Below are positions 1 through 6,846 of a DNA stretch of 64,000 nucleotides, piece by piece. Positions within the stretch are counted from its first letter, which is position 1. Each line of letters starts with the position of its first letter. A program made the translations under genes and the position numbers. The DNA lies in contig JADKFV010000007.1 of assembly GCA_016717325.1 (NCBI GenBank), positions 62,001-126,000 on the forward strand, given 5' to 3'. Source of the stretch: Bacteroidota bacterium (lineage in GTDB: Bacteria; Bacteroidota; Bacteroidia; AKYH767-A; OLB10). The notes beneath the pieces were generated by a model. It had not been told where the DNA came from, did not search any database, and worked only from the letters and a program-made list of their open reading frames with translations.

Positions 1-2
1 AT

Positions 3-1190
3 AAACAGGGTGTAAAATCATATTCTACAAAACCCACATTGTTTAGTTTAAATATTATTGGCAATATAATAAACCGTGACGCTTATAATAAATTATCGCT
101 CAATGCTTCGAGTAGTTTTGTGCAAAACGAAATGATAGGAAACTTAAAATACCTTTCTTCTTATACCGGTTTGTATGACAACAACAATAAACTTTTAGGG
201 TACATCAATTTGCCTTATATAACCGACCCCGATGAATTAAAAAATCAAATTTCCGAATTTATCATTACCCTTGTAAATGTCTATGTGCCGTTGTTTTTGT
301 TGTGCTTGTTGCTCACCTTTTTGTCGGCAAATCAATTGGCAAAACCCTTGCAAACATTGCAAAAAAGTATGGCCAAAGTAAGGTTAGGAAAAGCAACCGA
401 ACCCATAGTGTGGGATAAAGCCGATGAAATAGGGGCGCTCATAAAACAATACAACAAGATGGTAGATGAACTTGCTTTGAGTGCCAATAAACTTGCACGC
501 AGCGAACGCGAAAGTGCATGGCGTGAAATGGCAAAGCAAGTGGCGCACGAAATAAAAAACCCACTTACACCTATGAAGTTGAGTGTGCAACATTTGCAAC
601 GTGCATGGCAAGACCAAAGCCCTAATCTTATGCAAATAGTGCCACGACTTTCGGCTTCAATAATCGAACAAATCGATACGCTTAGTGCCATTGCTACCGA
701 GTTTTCGAATTTCGCTAAAATGCCCACAGCTCAATTTTCTGTTGTCGATATTCAAAGTGTATTAAAATCATCGGCCGATCTTTTTGCTAAAGAAGGCAAT
801 TCTACAATTGAATATCTTGTTCCTGAAAATTTGGAGTGCAAAGTTTTTGCTGATAAAGAACAACTGCTACGTGTGTTTTCCAATCTATTGAAAAACGCCC
901 TGCAAGCCATTCCCGAAGAAACAAATGGAGTGATAAAATTAAATATCGAAAAATTGAAAACTCATTTTTTGGTGACAATAAAAGACAACGGCAAAGGAAT
1001 TTCGGAATCCGAAAAATCAAAAATATTTGTGCCATACTTTACTACAAAATCATTTGGTACCGGATTGGGTCTTGCTATTGTAAAAAATATTGTGGAGGCC
1101 GCCAACGGTACTATTTGGTTCGAAAGTAAGCTCGGCATAGGCACAACTTTTTTTATTCAGTTGCCTATATTTAAAGATTATTCTTCCTGA
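3..1190 (+). CDS. NtrY-like sensor histidine kinase, 5'-truncated by the window edge
   Basis: Membrane histidine kinase of a two-component system: it autophosphorylates on His and passes phosphate to a response regulator outside the window. The frame is open to the left edge, so the true start lies upstream. Counting from the TTG at 39, there is a membrane segment at about residues 72-97, a HAMP-like linker (about 98-145), and a HisKA dimerisation helix with H-box VAHEIKNPLTP (His about 170). The ATPase domain has an N-box (NLLKNALQAI), a G1 box (DNGKGIS) and a G2 box (GTGLGLAIV). The H-box and HAMP arrangement matches the NtrY family, whose usual partner is an NtrC-type sigma-54 regulator; that partner is inference. 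The 3' end overlaps the convergent thiL by 20 bp. Confidence 0.9.
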   Translation, partial: KQGVKSYSTKPTLFSLNIIGNIINRDAYNKLSLNASSSFVQNEMIGNLKYLSSYTGLYDNNNKLLGYINLPYITDPDELKNQISEFIITLVNVYVPLFLLCLLLTFLSANQLAKPLQTLQKSMAKVRLGKATEPIVWDKADEIGALIKQYNKMVDELALSANKLARSERESAWREMAKQVAHEIKNPLTPMKLSVQHLQRAWQDQSPNLMQIVPRLSASIIEQIDTLSAIATEFSNFAKMPTAQFSVVDIQSVLKSSADLFAKEGNSTIEYLVPENLECKVFADKEQLLRVFSNLLKNALQAIPEETNGVIKLNIEKLKTHFLVTIKDNGKGISESEKSKIFVPYFTTKSFGTGLGLAIVKNIVEAANGTIWFESKLGIGTTFFIQLPIFKDYSS

Positions 1191-2223
1191 ACGAATCCCA
1201 GCCTTGGGCACGTAAAGCAATTTCCCCATCACCTTTATCAACCATAGCCAACCCACTCGATTCGCGAGTAATATGTCCTATTACACTAACATCTTCAATT
1301 GTTTTTATCTTTTCGTAATCGGCAGGATTTATGGTGAACAACAATTCGTAATCTTCGCCACCATTAAGTGCACATGTAAGTGAGCTTAAATTAAATTCAT
1401 CGGCCAACAACCCTGCATGTATATCAATGGGAATTTTGTCTTCATATATTCTGCAACCACATGCCGATTGTTCGCATATGTGAAACAACTCCGATGCAAG
1501 ACCATCCGATATATCAATCATCGATGTAGGTTTTACTCCGAGTTTTTTAAGGGATTCTATTAATTTTTTTCCTGCTTCTGGTTTTAATTGTCGTTCCAAC
1601 AAATAGTCGTGCCCTTCAAAATCAGGTTGCATTTTTGGATTTTCCAAAAACACCTGCTTCTCACGATTCAATATTTGCAAACCTAAATATGCAGCACCTA
1701 AATCACCCGTAACACAAATTAAATCGTTTTCCTTTGCACCATTTCTGTATGTCAAATCTTCGGCTTTGGCCATGCCCAATGCAGTGATACAAATGCTCAA
1801 CCCACCTGGCGAAGTTGTAGTATCGCCACCAATAATATCTACACCATATTTTTCGCAGGCAAGCAACATACCGGCATATAATTCTTCAATGGCCTCGAGC
1901 GAAAAGCGATTGCTTACTGCCAAGCCTACAGTTAAACTTGTGGGTGTGGCATTCATGGCATATATATCCGAAAGGTTTACCACCACTGCCTTGTAGCCCA
2001 GGTGCTTCAATGGCACATAAGTTAAATCAAAATGTACGCCCTCTACCAACATGTCGGTAGTTACCACGGTTTTGTGGCCCGCCATATCAATTACTGCGGC
2101 ATCGTCACCTATGCCTTTTTCGTTGGCAGTATTATTCAAAACTACACTGCTGGCAATGTGCTTTATCAAGCCAAATTCGCCAAGCTCGCTCAACTCTGTA
2201 CGGTTATCTTTATTATCAAACAT
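1171..2223 (-). CDS. thiL: Thiamine-monophosphate kinase
   Basis: ThiL phosphorylates thiamine monophosphate to thiamine diphosphate using ATP, the last step of cofactor synthesis. The 350-residue length is normal for the family. AIRS/PurM-type motifs appear in order: GIGDDAAV near residue 37, TTDMLVEGVHF near 55 (metal-binding Asp and substrate contact), NLSDIYAMNA near 83, GGDTT near 132, MIDISDGLASEL near 235 and NGGEDYELLF near 285. The ATG at 2223 is the natural start. The gene converges on the kinase with a 20-bp overlap, so there is no room for a terminator between them. A TAnnTTTG element lies only a few bases before the start codon (separate entry). Confidence 0.95.
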   Translation of the reverse strand: MFDNKDNRTELSELGEFGLIKHIASSVVLNNTANEKGIGDDAAVIDMAGHKTVVTTDMLVEGVHFDLTYVPLKHLGYKAVVVNLSDIYAMNATPTSLTVGLAVSNRFSLEAIEELYAGMLLACEKYGVDIIGGDTTTSPGGLSICITALGMAKAEDLTYRNGAKENDLICVTGDLGAAYLGLQILNREKQVFLENPKMQPDFEGHDYLLERQLKPEAGKKLIESLKKLGVKPTSMIDISDGLASELFHICEQSACGCRIYEDKIPIDIHAGLLADEFNLSSLTCALNGGEDYELLFTINPADYEKIKTIEDVSVIGHITRESSGLAMVDKGDGEIALRAQGWDSFRKNNL

Positions 2224-2227
2224 GGCA

Positions 2228-2235
2228 CAAAGCTA
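2228..2235 (-). promoter_or_regulatory. Possible -7 element of thiL, near-leaderless
   Basis: Read on the minus strand, TAGCTTTG matches the Bacteroidota -7 consensus TAnnTTTG and ends 4 nt before the thiL ATG. Transcription starting a few bases downstream would give a leaderless or almost leaderless mRNA. No TTG sits at the expected 19-20 nt spacing, so the assignment is weak. Confidence 0.35.
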
Positions 2236-2400
2236 ATGCATTTATTGCAAATTATTTTGGATGTGGTAAGGTTAAATTGAACAGTCTTTGGGATGGCATT
2301 AGTTTCCTTTTTGTTCCTGTTCTAGATTCAGAGTCTCTTATGCATATAAAAAAACAAACGAGAATAAGGACTCTGAAGCGGGTGTGTTTCATTTTCCTCC

Positions 2401-2494
2401 CGTCATTGAGAGCGTAGCAAAGAATTCTGTACGACACCATGCATTTTCTATGCTGGGATTGCTTCTTCCGATAGTAATCGGAATCGCAATGACG
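2401..2494. repeat. Palindromic MITE/REP-like element
   Basis: The element begins CGTCATTG and ends CAATGACG, with outer arms running toward AGCAAAGAATTC on one side and GGGATTGCTTC on the other. The arms are imperfect inverted repeats, and the interior carries a small perfect hairpin, TTCCGAT-AGTA-ATCGGAA. It resembles the dispersed 'GATTGCTTCG..CGCAATGACG' palindromic repeats common in bacterial intergenic DNA. Related fragments lie at about 30745-30800 and at 30880-30904. It has no coding capacity. Confidence 0.6.
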
Positions 2495-2511
2495 TTAGGA
2501 GATTAACTTGC

Positions 2512-2615
2512 ATTCATTCGAGTGAATTCATTCGTGCATTCGGTGTAAAAAGTATTTGGATTCATTCGAGTGCATTCATGCGTCCTATTCGTGGCAAAAT
2601 GTATTTGGATTCATT
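2512..2615. repeat. Two tandem copies of a 48-49 bp repeat
   Basis: Two imperfect copies of a unit of about 48 bp begin at 2512 and 2560, each opening ATTCATTCGAGTG and closing GTATTTGG. A third partial copy begins at 2609. Within the unit, ATTCATT-like 7-mers recur. The stretch fills the intergenic space between thiL and the suf promoter and has no credible reading frame. Confidence 0.6.
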
Positions 2616-2706
2616 TCAAAAAAAACAGAACTTAAATGGCAGGAAAATTGTCAAGAAAATTGAACTATTCCGCCTCGTTTTTGTTACCTTATGCAAGCGC
2701 TGCTAA

Positions 2707-2737
2707 TTGCAATAACCGTTATTTATCTGTACTTTTG
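2707..2737 (+). promoter_or_regulatory. Promoter of the suf operon
   Basis: TTG at 2707-2709, a 20-nt spacer and TACTTTTG at 2730-2737 match the Bacteroidota housekeeping promoter (TTG / 19-20 nt / TAnnTTTG). It lies 33 nt upstream of the sufA ATG. No other element of this quality was noticed before sufC, which supports transcription of the whole suf cluster from here. Confidence 0.75.
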
Positions 2738-2770
2738 CAGCATTATTGACAAGATTAATAAAACATAAAA

Positions 2771-3097
2771 ATGATAACAGTAACAGAATCAGCAAAAAGC
2801 CGTGCTATGCATCTTATAGCACAAGAAAATCGTCCGGCCGATTCATTTATACGTGTAGGTGTAGAAGGTGGCGGATGTTCGGGTTTATCATACAAACTGG
2901 AGTTCGATAGCGAGCTAAAGCCCGATGATAAAGTATTTGAAGACAAAGGCATAAGAATAGTATGCGATAAGAAATCGTTCCTCTACCTCATAGGCACCGA
3001 ACTCGAATTTAGTGACGGCCTCAATGGCAAAGGCTTCGTTTTCAACAATCCCAATGCGAGCAGGACTTGTGGTTGTGGGGAGAGTTTTGCGGTATAA
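2771..3097 (+). CDS. sufA: A-type Fe-S cluster assembly protein (SufA/IscA/HesB family)
   Basis: Small A-type carrier that binds an Fe-S cluster or iron and delivers clusters made on the SufBCD scaffold to apo-proteins in the cytoplasm. The 108-residue length is typical. The three conserved cluster-ligand cysteines are present: Cys36 in GGGCSGLSY and Cys100/Cys102 in the C-terminal CGCGESF. It is the first gene of the suf operon, 33 nt after a good promoter. Four nt after its stop codon begins a heptad repeat array, followed by an S23-type gene and then sufB. The SufA name rests on the operon context; by sequence alone IscA or ErpA would fit as well. Confidence 0.93.
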   Translation: MITVTESAKSRAMHLIAQENRPADSFIRVGVEGGGCSGLSYKLEFDSELKPDDKVFEDKGIRIVCDKKSFLYLIGTELEFSDGLNGKGFVFNNPNASRTCGCGESFAV

Positions 3098-3101
3098 ATT
3101 A

Positions 3102-3136
3102 GTTTGAAGTTCCAAGTTTGAAGTTTGAAGTTTGAA
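3102..3136 (+). repeat. Heptad array, five GTTTGAA-type units, 3' of sufA
   Basis: Five contiguous 7-bp units: GTTTGAA, GTTCCAA, then three GTTTGAA. It starts 4 nt after the sufA stop and ends 16 nt before the S23 start codon. The last three units are perfectly complementary to three TTCAAAC units at 3635-3662, so the two arrays form an inverted pair around the S23 gene. Confidence 0.9.
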
Positions 3137-3152
3137 AAATGCTGAGTAAATA

Positions 3153-3578
3153 ATGGCAGGGGTAAAAAATTTTGAAGAATTAAAGGTTTGGCAAAAAGCC
3201 CGTGAATTTAATAAAACTTTATTTTCGGTGATAGAGAATTCGGGAATCAAAAACCATTACATACTTCGCGACCAAATTTCGAGGTCAAGCATTTCAATAA
3301 TGTCAAATATTGCAGAAGGATTTGAAAGAGGTGGTAATAAGGAATTCGTACAGTTTTTATACATCGCCAAAGCATCGGCTGGTGAAGCAAGGGCACAACT
3401 TTATATCGGCTTGGATTTATTGTTTATAGAAAAATCTCAATTTGAATTGTTAATTGAACTCGCAGTTGAAGTAAGTAAAATGTTGAATGGGCTTATTAAA
3501 TATTTAAAAGAATCGGAAATAAAAGGCTACAAGTTTATGGAGGAAGAACCGGCTTATACAGCAGTCAAAAAAAAATAA
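3153..3578 (+). CDS. S23-type four-helix-bundle protein, copy 1 (IVS-encoded protein family)
   Basis: A 141-residue member of the S23 / '23S rRNA intervening sequence' four-helix-bundle family (TIGR02436-like). Visible family hallmarks are the N-terminal FEELKVWQKAREF, the central SNIAEGFERGGNKEF followed by QFLYIAKASAGEARAQL, and a final amphipathic helix ending in LIKYLKESEIKG. No catalytic residues are expected; relatives form pentameric barrels, and the diversity-generating-retroelement accessory protein Avd has the same fold. It sits between sufA and sufB in the operon direction, bracketed by inverted heptad arrays. No rRNA sequence or reverse transcriptase is nearby. The biological role of stand-alone copies is unknown. 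A diverged paralogue lies at 5347-5739. Confidence 0.9.
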   Translation: MAGVKNFEELKVWQKAREFNKTLFSVIENSGIKNHYILRDQISRSSISIMSNIAEGFERGGNKEFVQFLYIAKASAGEARAQLYIGLDLLFIEKSQFELLIELAVEVSKMLNGLIKYLKESEIKGYKFMEEEPAYTAVKKK

Positions 3579-3634
3579 TGAAATAAAGTTTGATTTGATA
3601 TTTGTTTGGCACTATGAGTATATAGGGTATTGTC

Positions 3635-3662
3635 TTCAAACTTCAAACTTCAAACTTCAAAC
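3635..3662 (+). repeat. Heptad array, four TTCAAAC units, 5' of sufB
   Basis: Four perfect TTCAAAC units end 7 nt before the sufB ATG. They are the reverse complement of the GTTTGAA units at 3102-3136. The array therefore closes a potential 21-bp perfect stem around the S23 gene, and it also supplies an A-rich leader to sufB. Confidence 0.92.
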
Positions 3663-3669
3663 AAAATAA

Positions 3670-5109
3670 ATGGAAGACACAAAATTGTTAGACGAACTTG
3701 CGTTACAGGACTACAAATGGGGCTTTGTATCCGACCTCGATGCCGATCAGGCACCAAAGGGATTGAACGAAGAGATTATTCGGTTTATATCATTGAAAAA
3801 AAAGGAGCCTCAGTGGATGCTCGATTATAGATTGAAGGCGTTTGCTCATTGGCAAAAAATGGTGGAGCCTACATGGCCCAATGTGCATTATACAAAACCC
3901 GATTTTCAGGACATAATTTATTACAGTGCGCCTAAGCCAAAAAAAGTATTGGCATCGCTCGATGAGCTCGACCCCGAAATTCGCGCTACGTTTGATAAAC
4001 TTGGCATAAGCCTCGATGAGCAAAAGCGCCTTTCCAATGTTGCAGTCGATGCGGTGATTGATAGCGTGAGTGTAAAAACTACATTTCGCGATGAGCTGTC
4101 GAAACAAGGAATTATTTTTTGCTCGTTTAGCGAGGCAGTGCACGAACATCCCGAGCTGATAAAAAAGTACATGGGTAGTGTTGTACCTTATACCGATAAT
4201 TTTTATGCTGCATTAAACAGCGCTGTGTTTACCGATGGTTCGTTTTGTTATATTCCCAAAGGTGTGCGTTGCCCTATGGAATTGTCAACATATTTCCGCA
4301 TCAACTCGAGTGGTACAGGGCAGTTTGAGCGCACATTAATTATTGCCGATGAAGGTTCGTTTGTAAGTTACCTCGAAGGTTGTACTGCACCCATGCGCGA
4401 TGAGAATCAACTCCATGCTGCCGTAGTAGAAATATATGCACATAAGGATGCACAGGTAAAATATTCTACGGTGCAAAACTGGTATCCGGGCGATAAAAAT
4501 GGCAAAGGCGGCATTTTCAATTTTGTAACAAAGCGTGGCATTGCTCACGAAAATTCGAAAATAAGCTGGACACAAGTTGAAACAGGCAGTGCCGTTACGT
4601 GGAAATATCCAAGCGTGATTTTGAAAGGCGATAATTCGATTGGCGAATTTTATTCTGTTGCTGTTACCAATAATTATCAGCAAGCCGATACCGGTACAAA
4701 AATGATTCACATAGGAAAAAACACACGCAGTACCATTATTTCGAAAGGCATAAGCGGAGGGCACAGCCATAACTCTTACAGAGGTTTGGTACGCATAGGA
4801 AAAAATGCAAACAATGCACGCAACTTTTCGCAATGCGATAGTTTGTTACTAGGCGATAGATGTGGTGCCCATACATTTCCTTATCTCGAATGTGGCAATG
4901 CATCGGCAAAAGTAGAACACGAAGCCACCACAAGTAAAGTTGGCGAAGACCAAATATTTTATTGCAATCAGCGCGGTATAAAAACCGAAGATGCCGTAGG
5001 ATTAATTGTAAATGGATATTGCAAAGAAGTATTCAATCAATTGCCAATGGAGTTTGCTGTTGAAGCACAGAAATTGTTGGCTATAAGTTTAGAAGGAAGT
5101 GTGGGGTAG
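3670..5109 (+). CDS. sufB: Fe-S cluster assembly scaffold SufB
   Basis: SufB is the scaffold subunit of the cytoplasmic SufBC2D complex on which Fe-S clusters are built from persulfide sulfur and iron. The 479-residue length is typical. Characteristic segments include the N-terminal LALQDYKWGFVSD, then AVFTDGSFCYIPKGVRCPM, STYFRINSSGTGQFERTLI, KISWTQVETGSAVTWKYPS and the C-terminal GAHTFPYLECGNASAKVEHEA, carrying the conserved Cys and His region. The ATG at 3670 follows an A-rich tract. The next base after the TAG stop begins a 19-unit heptad array, and a second S23 gene separates sufB from sufC. Confidence 0.97.
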   Translation: MEDTKLLDELALQDYKWGFVSDLDADQAPKGLNEEIIRFISLKKKEPQWMLDYRLKAFAHWQKMVEPTWPNVHYTKPDFQDIIYYSAPKPKKVLASLDELDPEIRATFDKLGISLDEQKRLSNVAVDAVIDSVSVKTTFRDELSKQGIIFCSFSEAVHEHPELIKKYMGSVVPYTDNFYAALNSAVFTDGSFCYIPKGVRCPMELSTYFRINSSGTGQFERTLIIADEGSFVSYLEGCTAPMRDENQLHAAVVEIYAHKDAQVKYSTVQNWYPGDKNGKGGIFNFVTKRGIAHENSKISWTQVETGSAVTWKYPSVILKGDNSIGEFYSVAVTNNYQQADTGTKMIHIGKNTRSTIISKGISGGHSHNSYRGLVRIGKNANNARNFSQCDSLLLGDRCGAHTFPYLECGNASAKVEHEATTSKVGEDQIFYCNQRGIKTEDAVGLIVNGYCKEVFNQLPMEFAVEAQKLLAISLEGSVG

Positions 5110-5242
5110 TTTTGGGTTTAGTGTTTTGAGTTCTGAGTTTTGAGTTCTGAGTTTTGAGTTTTGAGTTCTGAGTTTTGAGTTTTGAGTTCTGAGTTTTGAG
5201 TTTTGAGTTCTGAGTTTTGAGTTTTGAGTTCGGCAGTCTGAG
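5110..5242 (+). repeat. Nineteen-unit heptad array immediately after the sufB stop
   Basis: 133 bp = 19 contiguous 7-bp units, mostly TTTTGAG and TTCTGAG, starting at the first base after the sufB TAG. The middle has a 21-bp higher-order period (TTTTGAG, TTTTGAG, TTCTGAG) repeated four times, which suggests recent expansion by slippage or unequal exchange. The array is inverted relative to the C-and-A-rich heptads at 5792-5854 before sufC. It has no spacers and no coding potential. The rest of the gap to the S23 gene (5243-5346) shows nothing recognisable. Confidence 0.93.
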
Positions 5243-5346
5243 TTTTTGTGAATAGATCAATGTTGTACAATTGTAATAGGATTATAAAATAAGAAAATGG
5301 ATTTTGATTTGCTTTTTTAATGCAAGCAAATATAGTTGTTAAATGA

Positions 5347-5739
5347 ATGGCGAATTTTGAATCTTTTGAAGATATTGTTAGTTGGCAAAAAGCAATCGAT
5401 GTTGCGCAAGAGATTTATTCATTTACGAATAAAGAAGTTTTTTCAAAAGACCTTGCACTTAAAGATCAAATTCGAAAATCAGCAATCTCAATTCCATCAA
5501 ATATAGCTGAAGGATTTGGCAGAGGCGGAAACAAAGAATTTATCCAGTTTTTATACATAGCGAAAGGTTCTCTATTTGAATTGAAAACACAGATACTTCT
5601 GGCTTGCAAGTTAAAATATATAGAGCAAAACGAATATAAAAGTATAGACGGAGAATTGGATGAAATATCAAAATTGATTTCAGGCCTTCTCAATTATCTT
5701 AAATCATCAGAACTGAAAGGAACTAAATTTAAAAAATAA
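5347..5739 (+). CDS. S23-type four-helix-bundle protein, copy 2
   Basis: A 130-residue S23-family four-helix-bundle protein with FEDIVSWQKAIDVAQ at the N-terminus, the family core SNIAEGFGRGGNKEF and QFLYIAKGS, and a C-terminal helix ending LLNYLKSSELKG. It shares the core with copy 1 but differs clearly elsewhere, so the two are old paralogues or independent arrivals rather than a recent duplication. It lies between sufB and sufC in the operon direction. It is preceded by the 19-unit heptad array and followed by a complementary-type array. As with copy 1, no rRNA or retroelement genes are adjacent and its molecular role is unknown. Confidence 0.9.
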   Translation: MANFESFEDIVSWQKAIDVAQEIYSFTNKEVFSKDLALKDQIRKSAISIPSNIAEGFGRGGNKEFIQFLYIAKGSLFELKTQILLACKLKYIEQNEYKSIDGELDEISKLISGLLNYLKSSELKGTKFKK

Positions 5740-5791
5740 CACAGACAAAATGATAACAAATAAAACTAATCATATTACAGTCATTTTAAAA

Positions 5792-5854
5792 CTAAAAACG
5801 CAAAACTCAGAACCCAAAACCCAAAACTAAAAACACAGAACTAAAAACACAAAA
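5792..5854 (+). repeat. Nine-unit heptad array directly 5' of sufC
   Basis: Nine 7-bp units of form CTAAAAA, CGCAAAA, CTCAGAA, CCCAAAA or CACAGAA end 2 nt before the sufC ATG. Units CTCAGAA and CCCAAAA are exact complements of TTCTGAG and TTTTGGG units in the array after sufB. The 26 bases at 5824-5849 are identical to 30953-30978, which lie in the same position before paaZ. Confidence 0.9.
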
Positions 5855-5856
5855 AA

Positions 5857-6612
5857 ATGTTATCAATAAAAAACCTTAAAGCCAGAGTAGAAGAAAAGGA
5901 AATTTTGCAGGGGCTTAACTTACAAGTGAACGCGGGCGAAGTGCACGCAATAATGGGTCCTAATGGAAGTGGCAAAAGCACACTGGCATCGGTACTTGCT
6001 GGCAAAGAAGAATACGAAGTTACCGCAGGCGAAATAATTTTCAATGGCGAAAACATTTCAGAATTCAGCCCCGAAGAGCGCGCACAAAAAGGAATGTTTC
6101 TCGCCTTTCAGTATCCGGTAGAAATTCCCGGAGTTAGCAATGCCACTTTCCTCAAGGAAGCAGTAAATGCTGTGCGTGTTGCCAATGGAAAAGAAAAATT
6201 GGACTCGAAAGATTTTTTGAAACTCATGAAATCGAAAATGGCACTTGTTGAAATGGACAAGGTAATGACACAACGAAGTGTGAATGAAGGATTCAGTGGT
6301 GGCGAAAAAAAGCGTAACGAAATTTTTCAAATGGCCATGCTCGAGCCCTCGCTTTGTATACTTGACGAAACCGATAGCGGACTCGATATTGATGCCCTGC
6401 GTATAGTTGCAAATGGTGTAAATTCTTTGCGTAGTGCCGAACGTTCGTTTGTTGTTATTACACACTATCAGCGATTGCTGGATTATATAGTTCCCGATTT
6501 TGTGCATGTGCTTTACAACGGCCGCATAGTAAAAAGCGGAGGCAAAGAACTTGCGTTGGAGTTGGAAGAAAAAGGATATGATTGGGTGAAGGAAGAGAGC
6601 ATGGGTGTTTAA
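5857..6612 (+). CDS. sufC: Fe-S assembly ATPase SufC
   Basis: ABC-type ATPase of the SufBC2D complex; ATP hydrolysis drives the conformational change needed for cluster assembly on SufB-SufD. The 251-residue length is normal. Walker A is GPNGSGKST (about residues 34-42), the Q-loop is FLAFQYPVEIPGVSN, the signature is GFSGGEKKRNE, and Walker B is LCILDETDSGLDID with the SufC-typical DETDSGLD. The switch His is in VVITHYQR. The ATG sits 2 nt after the heptad array, which forms an unusually A-rich leader. Confidence 0.97.
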   Translation: MLSIKNLKARVEEKEILQGLNLQVNAGEVHAIMGPNGSGKSTLASVLAGKEEYEVTAGEIIFNGENISEFSPEERAQKGMFLAFQYPVEIPGVSNATFLKEAVNAVRVANGKEKLDSKDFLKLMKSKMALVEMDKVMTQRSVNEGFSGGEKKRNEIFQMAMLEPSLCILDETDSGLDIDALRIVANGVNSLRSAERSFVVITHYQRLLDYIVPDFVHVLYNGRIVKSGGKELALELEEKGYDWVKEESMGV

Positions 6613-6846
6613 ATTGTTCAATGCTTTTGAATGGTTAGAAATAATAAAGTCAAAAAAAAATATTAGATATACGATTGTTTTTCAATTTGAACTGAACAAT
6701 TTGCCAAACAGCTTATACAAATCAGTTGTGGGAAATAAATTGTTGGAAAATGAATAGAAGAAATTTACACAGTTTATGAAATTCGAAAACAGACCGAAGG
6801 ACAAATTGGACGTAAAAGAGTTATTAAAATTAAATAAGAAAAATAA

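Noticed and set aside
4336..4833. 165-residue minus-strand open frame inside sufB
   Set aside because: It is an antisense shadow of strongly conserved sufB coding sequence.
5110..5242. Possible CRISPR array
   Set aside because: The repeat unit is 7 bp with no spacers and there are no cas genes; it is a tandem simple-sequence array.
3153..5739. S23 genes as part of a 23S rRNA intervening sequence or a diversity-generating retroelement
   Set aside because: No rRNA sequence flanks either gene, and there is no reverse transcriptase or template/variable repeat in the window.
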